NCBI GenBank assembly: GCA_016286365.1
Contig: JAEESN010000018.1
Location: forward strand, 1 to 56,321
Length of the DNA stretch: 56,321 bases
DNA from: Treponema sp.
GTDB taxonomy: Bacteria > Spirochaetota > Spirochaetia > Treponematales > Treponemataceae
Reading direction: 5' to 3'
Both the position numbers and the translations under genes were made by a program. This document shows, piece by piece, positions 51,232-56,321 of the stretch. Position 1 is the first letter of the stretch, and each line of letters begins with the position of its first letter. The notes below the pieces were generated by a model. The model saw only the letters and a list, made by a program, of their open reading frames with translations. It was not told the DNA's origin and searched no databases.

Positions 51232-52584
51232 TAAATATGCTGCGGCACAGGCACCCAGGGTTATGTCGTTTTCTACCTGGATGATTTTATAATAGCGTTT
51301 GTTTTGTCCGCTTAAGTTTCTGGCAAGCATTTTACACATCATTTTATAAAGACCATGGGTTTTCCAGAAAGTAGTTCCGTTTGCAGTGATGCATACTGGG
51401 TTATTTTTTTGTGTACCCTTTGTGGTTTTTAATACGCTGGCACTTAAAACAGATGCGACAATTGCGGCAGAGCGTTCAATCATTACAGAAACAAGTTCCA
51501 GGAAGAGTTTTTTATCTTTAGAAGTTCCCGCATTCAAAAGGGTGCCGATTTTTGTTTCCGCACGCGCTTTTTTAGAAGAATTATAGTATAAATCGATGTC
51601 GTAAAGCTTAATATTTTCCAGTTTAGAAAAAGCATTGGCAAACTGATTAGAAAACAGATTTACAACGCATGCTTCTTTTACGGCATGATAAATCACCTGG
51701 CCAAGATAAGCACCCGAGCACTTTTTTTCCAGGAGAGATGATTTTGGATTAGCAGAAAGTGAATCAACTGTTGTATCAAAGGTAGAAGATGAAGCTTTAT
51801 TGTACATTCCGCATTCGCAGACGATGATGTGAGGTTTAGACTGATTATCTGCCGGATCGTTGATTTTTGGAACCGGGTTATATTCGATGTAAGCATTGTT
51901 AATACCAGTTCCAAGGATAAATCCGATGTATGAGCTGAAGTTTTCTTTATTTTGAGTTGAATGAACAAATCCGCCCAAAAGACATGCAGTTGTGTCGTTT
52001 AATAAAGAAATTTTCTGAATATTTTCCCAGCCGCGTTTTATAAGGGCAGCTTTTAATTCTTTTCCAACATAAGTTCCAACAGCCTGTGGAGCTTTTACTT
52101 CCTTAGAAAATTTAAGGATTTTTCCATCACCTTCGGCATTAATTTCCATGGCATACGAAAAACAGAAACCGATTCTGTCGGCTTTGTTTTTAAGATGATC
52201 AAGATTTTTAGCAATGGCATCATAAAATTCTACTTTTGAAAGTTCTTTATCTATGGCAGGCATCTTTGTTTTTTCAAGATCCGAGATGGAAACTTGTCCC
52301 AAAGAAGAAACGCTTACAAGGCATGAGCGGAAATTTGTTCCACCCGCATCGATTACGATTGTTTTTGAATCAGGAGGGAGTGATGAAGGAAGCTTTCCGG
52401 GAACAACGAGCATTGGTTGGTCTGCAGGAGGTAAATCTTTTGCAGGGATAGAACCAGAGTTTATGCTGTTATTTTCCTGATTTAAGCCTAAAGACATATC
52501 CAGAAGTAAATCATTTGTGAGTTTTTGTATGTCGATTTTAGAAAAATTGTTTTTTGCAAGAAAAGCGTTTAATTCGTTTAACAT
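51229..52584 (-). CDS. Eukaryote-type hexokinase family protein
   Basis: The 451-residue protein has the hexokinase fold: IDAGGTNFRSCLV (phosphate 1 loop, residues 78-90), FCFSYAMEI (sugar-binding segment), LLNDTTACLLGG with catalytic Asp197, and GFILGTGINNAYIE. It phosphorylates a hexose with ATP in the cytoplasm. It is the third gene of an operon with a GH20 hexosaminidase and nagA (starts 7 nt inside nagA), so GlcNAc is a plausible substrate. That is inference; glucose is the family default. AAGGA precedes the ATG. Confidence 0.88.
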   Translation of the reverse strand: MLNELNAFLAKNNFSKIDIQKLTNDLLLDMSLGLNQENNSINSGSIPAKDLPPADQPMLVVPGKLPSSLPPDSKTIVIDAGGTNFRSCLVSVSSLGQVSISDLEKTKMPAIDKELSKVEFYDAIAKNLDHLKNKADRIGFCFSYAMEINAEGDGKILKFSKEVKAPQAVGTYVGKELKAALIKRGWENIQKISLLNDTTACLLGGFVHSTQNKENFSSYIGFILGTGINNAYIEYNPVPKINDPADNQSKPHIIVCECGMYNKASSSTFDTTVDSLSANPKSSLLEKKCSGAYLGQVIYHAVKEACVVNLFSNQFANAFSKLENIKLYDIDLYYNSSKKARAETKIGTLLNAGTSKDKKLFLELVSVMIERSAAIVASVLSASVLKTTKGTQKNNPVCITANGTTFWKTHGLYKMMCKMLARNLSGQNKRYYKIIQVENDITLGACAAAYL

Positions 52585-53753
52585 AAAGAATTCCTTACGA
52601 TATTTTCGTTACATAAAAGAACCAGTTTTATTGCAAACTGTTTGTCTGTTACGATGATGTCACCATCATAACCCGGGCTAATATGTCCTTTTTTTGCATA
52701 ATGCATTACGCGGGCCGGGTTTGCGGTTGCAAATTTGATTGCATCGGCTGTAGAAAAACCAAAGCTTACAAGATTTTTGATTCCCTGCTTCATGGTAAGG
52801 GCAGATCCTGCAATTACACCGTCTGATTTTCTGTGGAAGCAGCCGTCTACAAACTCTACTTCTTCGCCGTTTGCATAAAGATGACCTGTTTTCTGAACGG
52901 TTGGAGTCAAAGCATCTGTTACCAGCACAATCTGATCGCTTGATTTGTCTGCACGTAAAAGCTTAAAGAGCCCAGGGTGAACGTGAACACCATCAGCAAT
53001 AATTTCGCATGACATTTCCGGATGAATTAATCCAGCACCAACGGCTCCAGGGTTTCTGTGGTGAAGCTGACTCATAGCATTAAAAAAATGTGTTGTGTGT
53101 AAAATGCCGACCTGCATTCCTTCGAGCATGTTTTCGTATTTTGCATTTGTGTGGCCAGCCTGTAAAACTATTCCCTTATCTATACAGAATAAGGCAAGCC
53201 CGCGCATACCGGAAAGCTCAGGAGCAACAGTCATGTTTACAATGTGACCTTCTGCGGCATCTATGAGCTTTTGCATTATTTCGATGCTTGGTTTTTGCAG
53301 GGTTTCTGGCTTTTGGACACCGAGTTTTTCTGGAGAAATAAAAGGTCCTTCAAGATGAATACCCATGATGTGGGCGCCTTCCTCTTTTCCCATTGCGGCA
53401 ACTATTTTTTTACACGTGTCTAGCATCTGATCGAGTGGAGCGGGATACATTGTAGGGTTAAAGGCTGTAACACCGTAGTGGGCCAGGTCTTTTGACATCT
53501 GAAGTATTCCTTCTGTAGAACACTCATCAGTTCCATGACCTTTAAAACCGTGAATATGCGTATCGATTAATCCCGGAAGTATGTAGTTTCCTTTTGCATC
53601 GATTATTTCTGCATCCGGCCCAAAGGTTTTCTGTAAAAATCGCTGTTCCGAAAAGACATCGGCAATAATACCGTTTTCTATTAAAACAGCTCCTTTTTCT
53701 TCCTGCTGAGAAATTCCATTAAAAATTACACCATTATGTATACAGCGTGTCAT
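52578..53753 (-). CDS. nagA: N-acetylglucosamine-6-phosphate deacetylase
   Basis: It removes acetate from GlcNAc-6-phosphate, giving glucosamine-6-phosphate. The 391-residue amidohydrolase has DTHIHGFKGHGTDE, HLEGPFISPEK (metal Glu), VLQAGHTNAKYE, HTTHFFNAMSQLHHRNPG and ILVTDALTP (catalytic Asp). All key residues are present. It overlaps the GH20 stop by 4 nt and the hexokinase start by 7 nt. nagB, the next pathway step, is not in the window. Confidence 0.96.
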   Translation of the reverse strand: MTRCIHNGVIFNGISQQEEKGAVLIENGIIADVFSEQRFLQKTFGPDAEIIDAKGNYILPGLIDTHIHGFKGHGTDECSTEGILQMSKDLAHYGVTAFNPTMYPAPLDQMLDTCKKIVAAMGKEEGAHIMGIHLEGPFISPEKLGVQKPETLQKPSIEIMQKLIDAAEGHIVNMTVAPELSGMRGLALFCIDKGIVLQAGHTNAKYENMLEGMQVGILHTTHFFNAMSQLHHRNPGAVGAGLIHPEMSCEIIADGVHVHPGLFKLLRADKSSDQIVLVTDALTPTVQKTGHLYANGEEVEFVDGCFHRKSDGVIAGSALTMKQGIKNLVSFGFSTADAIKFATANPARVMHYAKKGHISPGYDGDIIVTDKQFAIKLVLLCNENIVRNSLC

Positions 53754-55198
53754 TTTAATTCTCCATCATAATATAAGAAGTTTAAATCATGAAGGCGCAT
53801 TTTGTGAAGTACAAGATTTTGTGAAAAACGAGAAAAATCTTTTTTATCCTGACTGAGCCAGAGGCATTCACTTACTGCACTAAGGCGTGGGAATAAAAGA
53901 TATTCAGCGTTTTTTGAATATGGAAGGGCTTCGGTCCAGAGACAGCATTCACCACCAAGAACTCCTTCTTTCTTTTCTTTATTCATTTTTTTAGTGAATG
54001 GGGAAAAAGAATAGGCCTTTTCGCAGGTGATAAATCCTAGTCGGCCGGCTTCTTCCAGACTTTCTTTATTTTTAAGATTTAAATATACGTGTGTAACAGG
54101 AGACATAATCACTTTGTGGTCTTTTTTAAGAGCGATTTCTCCACCTTCTTCTCCACGCCATGATTGAACTATGAGCTGGGGCGGAAGAGGGATTTTTTCT
54201 GTATTATCCAAAACTTCGTCCCATCCAATCGGGATTTTATTGTGTTTGAGTACGCATTTTACAATCTGCGTTGTTCCCCACGACTGAAGTTCCGAGGTTT
54301 TTGAAAGATTGTTCTGCCGCATTCTTTCCTGACATTTTGGACAGTTTACCCAGCGTTCGGAAGGACATTCATCACCACCGATATGGATGTATTTTGAAGG
54401 GAAGAGTCGTTCAAGGGTAGAAAAAACTGCATCATAAAAACCAAAGATTTTATCGTTTCCAAGGCAGAGAACATCGGGGAAGATACCCCAGCGATTTTCT
54501 ACTTTATATGGACCGCCTGTACATCCAAATTCAGGGTAGGAAGCAAGAAGGGCAGAAACGTGGCCCGGGAATTCTACTTCCGGAATGATAGTGATGAATC
54601 GTTCGGAGGCGTAATCAACTATATCTTTAATTTCTTTATCTGTGTAATAGTGTTTTTCGTTTTTGCAGAAATCCCAGTAGCCGTAATGCTCTTCGGGTAA
54701 AGTGTTGTCGATTCTTTCTGAACCGATTTTTACAAGATTCGGGTATTGGGGAACATTAAAACGCCAGCCCTGATCATCTGTAAGGTGCCAGTGGAAGGTG
54801 TTGAACTTATGAAGTGCAAGAACATCGAGCATTTTTTTGATGAATTCAACAGTATAAAAAGAACGGCAGGTATCTAAAAGAAAACCGCGCCATTTATATT
54901 CAGGTTTGTCCTTGATTTTGAGGCAGGGAAGTGCTTCTTTATAGGAAAGATAAAGCTCGTGCAAAGTCTGTTCTGCATAAAATTCGCCCTGTGGAGCCGA
55001 AGAATAAATGGAGATTTCTTTCGAAGTGATGGTCAGAGCATAAGATTCAGGATTTTCAAGAGAAAAATCTTCGAATACAGCTGCTTTGATTTTTTTTGCT
55101 TCGAAAATTAATTTTTTAAAACTTGCGGGAGCTTTGTAAGTGCCCGAAGCCTCTTCTAATGAATATGGATAAGGAATTAAAGAGATGTGTTCTTTCAT
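53750..55198 (-). CDS. Beta-N-acetylhexosaminidase, GH20
   Basis: I chose the ATG at 55198 because the product then starts at a conserved MKEHISLIPYPYS; the longer frame to 55252 adds 18 non-conserved residues. The 482-residue enzyme has an N-terminal GH20b domain (about 1-98), then the barrel with YKWRGFLLDTCRSFYTVEFIK, FHWHLTDDQGWRF and the Asp276-Glu277 pair in HIGGDECPSERW. It releases terminal GlcNAc or GalNAc. It lacks a signal peptide, so the substrate is probably an imported oligosaccharide. It heads the GH20-nagA-hexokinase operon. Confidence 0.94.
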   Translation of the reverse strand: MKEHISLIPYPYSLEEASGTYKAPASFKKLIFEAKKIKAAVFEDFSLENPESYALTITSKEISIYSSAPQGEFYAEQTLHELYLSYKEALPCLKIKDKPEYKWRGFLLDTCRSFYTVEFIKKMLDVLALHKFNTFHWHLTDDQGWRFNVPQYPNLVKIGSERIDNTLPEEHYGYWDFCKNEKHYYTDKEIKDIVDYASERFITIIPEVEFPGHVSALLASYPEFGCTGGPYKVENRWGIFPDVLCLGNDKIFGFYDAVFSTLERLFPSKYIHIGGDECPSERWVNCPKCQERMRQNNLSKTSELQSWGTTQIVKCVLKHNKIPIGWDEVLDNTEKIPLPPQLIVQSWRGEEGGEIALKKDHKVIMSPVTHVYLNLKNKESLEEAGRLGFITCEKAYSFSPFTKKMNKEKKEGVLGGECCLWTEALPYSKNAEYLLFPRLSAVSECLWLSQDKKDFSRFSQNLVLHKMRLHDLNFLYYDGELK

Positions 55199-55255
55199 AA
55201 CTTTATAATAAACCTTGTTTTGAGGTTTGTCCACCCAAAAAACTAACCCCATTGT

Positions 55256-55283
55256 TTGACAAAGGCTGAAAACATGTTATATT
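55256..55283 (+). promoter_or_regulatory. Predicted promoter of the ROK regulator gene
   Basis: TTGACA (55256-55261), a 16-nt spacer and TATATT (55278-55283) precede the ROK gene by about 70 nt. The divergent GH20 operon starts less than 60 nt on the other side. Confidence 0.65.
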
Positions 55284-55353
55284 TTTTATAAAGAATCAGA
55301 TTAAATAATGATGCAGAAAAATCAGGCGAGCAGAAAATAAAAAAGAGGGACAA

Positions 55354-56321
55354 ATGCCGATTAATAATGCCATTCAGAGGGAATCCAATCTTTCTCAGAT
55401 TTTTGAAACGGTATGGAAAGAGGGAGAAATAAGCAGAATAGAACTTTCCAAAAAGCTTGGGGTTTACAGATCAACAATCACAAATATCATAGATTTACTC
55501 ATCAAAAATAAAATCATCATAGAGGGAGAGAGGGGAAGCGTTTCCGAAAAGGGTGGAAGAAAGCCAATCAGCCTTTTGATTAGTAAAGAAGCCGGCGTGA
55601 TTATCGGGATGGAGCTCCAGGTTGATTTTTGCAGCATAAATGTAATCAATCTGTGCGGAAATACCGTTTATGCGAAAAAACACAGCATAGATTTTAAAGT
55701 GAATTTAAAGGATACGAGGCAGAACGAAGTAAAATTTGATGCAATAATCGAAAAATTTGTAAAACCCGAAATAGATGAACTTAAAAAACAGGGTGTTAGG
55801 ATTTTTGGAATATGTCTTGCAGTACCTGGAATTGTGAATTCCGAAAAAGGGATTATCGTAAAATCTGTTCCTTTTGGTCTTTCTGATTATGATTTTGCAG
55901 GAAAGTTTTTTAATAAATATAAAATTCCGTTTTTAATCGAAAATGATGCAAAATGCTGTTCGTGGCTCAATTGTATGAACAGCGAAGAAGATTTTATCTG
56001 CGTTTTGATGTGTAATCACGACAGGGGTGATATTGGAGTGGGACTTTCTGTCTGCGTAAACGGAAATATTCTGACGGGTAAAAACTTTGCAGTCGGAGAA
56101 TACCGTTCATTAAGCTGGAAAGATGAAAAAAACGGACAGACGGGTCTTTCAAAAAATATTATAAGAAAAATCAGCCACGATAAAGATGCATACAAAGCCT
56201 GGATTATAGATTTATTTTCTACCCTTACGGTATTTATTCCGCTTTTAGGTCCAGGAAAGATTTATTTTTACGGCTTAAAAGATGATGAAAATCAGAAAAT
56301 CAAGAAAATCATACACAGCAG
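55354..56321 (+). CDS. ROK-family (NagC/XylR-like) transcriptional regulator, cut by window end
   Basis: The frame is open from the ATG at 55354 to the window edge, giving 322 residues. An N-terminal winged helix-turn-helix (about 10-70; NLSQIFETVWKEGEISRIELSKKLGVYRSTIT, GGRKPISLLI) is followed by a ROK domain (GICLAVPGIVNSEKGIIV, FLIENDAKCC). The usual ROK zinc site (GEIGH plus CxCGxxGC) is missing: the region reads GEYRSLSWKDEKNG. An AGAGGG box precedes the ATG. Divergent placement suggests it represses the GH20-nagA-hexokinase operon in response to an amino-sugar. Confidence 0.88.
   Translation, partial: MPINNAIQRESNLSQIFETVWKEGEISRIELSKKLGVYRSTITNIIDLLIKNKIIIEGERGSVSEKGGRKPISLLISKEAGVIIGMELQVDFCSINVINLCGNTVYAKKHSIDFKVNLKDTRQNEVKFDAIIEKFVKPEIDELKKQGVRIFGICLAVPGIVNSEKGIIVKSVPFGLSDYDFAGKFFNKYKIPFLIENDAKCCSWLNCMNSEEDFICVLMCNHDRGDIGVGLSVCVNGNILTGKNFAVGEYRSLSWKDEKNGQTGLSKNIIRKISHDKDAYKAWIIDLFSTLTVFIPLLGPGKIYFYGLKDDENQKIKKIIHS

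Overview
The window is an origin-proximal stretch of a spirochaete chromosome, most likely a gut or rumen type Treponema. The evidence is the AT-rich sequence, the dnaA-dnaN-recF-DUF721 block, the rpmH-rnpA-yidD-yidC-jag block, a fused cyclophilin-FKBP lipoprotein of the kind known from treponemes, a eukaryote-type hexokinase, pyruvate phosphate dikinase, and several predicted outer-membrane proteins ending in Phe. Assignment to genus is an inference; no rRNA or tRNA gene was seen.

Layout. Positions 1-9 kb hold a sodium:neurotransmitter-family symporter, proB and proC, a TetR-controlled operon (outer-membrane protein, S33-like hydrolase, tetR) whose promoter overlaps two clear dyads, and envelope proteins including the dual-family immunophilin. 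Positions 9-17 kb are the replication and ribosome/insertase block, all on the minus strand: dnaA, dnaN, recF, DUF721/DciA-like, then rpmH, rnpA, yidD, yidC and jag from their own promoter. gyrB diverges from dnaA. Between gyrB and gyrA lies about 3 kb of accessory genes: an HExxH protease-like protein, an overlapping DUF4160/DUF2442 pair, an acetyltransferase, an orphan and a VapBC module. After gyrA comes a 1.1-kb gene-free segment with four perfect and one near-perfect DnaA boxes, a possible small RNA, and six 16-bp parS palindromes within 495 bp. This is the most striking non-coding structure in the window. A second DnaA-box cluster lies in the dnaA-dnaN intergenic region, so the origin may have two parts about 9.4 kb apart.

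Positions 26-47 kb hold envelope genes, argA, a CE2-like SGNH esterase, a clan GH-A glycosidase, ppdK, two tandem membrane-anchored EAL proteins with degenerate GGDEF domains, transporters, a UPF0210 protein, a GH18 glycosidase, and a ModF-like double ATPase divergent from a YchJ-like SEC-C protein. Positions 47-56 kb hold rlmB, aspS and luxS, then a translationally coupled amino-sugar operon (GH20 hexosaminidase, nagA, hexokinase) divergent from a ROK-type regulator cut off by the window edge.

Two themes recur. Several promoters place the start codon only 6-9 nt after a good -10 box with no ribosome binding site, which suggests leaderless mRNAs. The glycan genes (GH18, GH20, NagA, hexokinase, CE2-like esterase, GH-A enzyme) suggest a saccharolytic, chitin- or mucin-sugar-using lifestyle.
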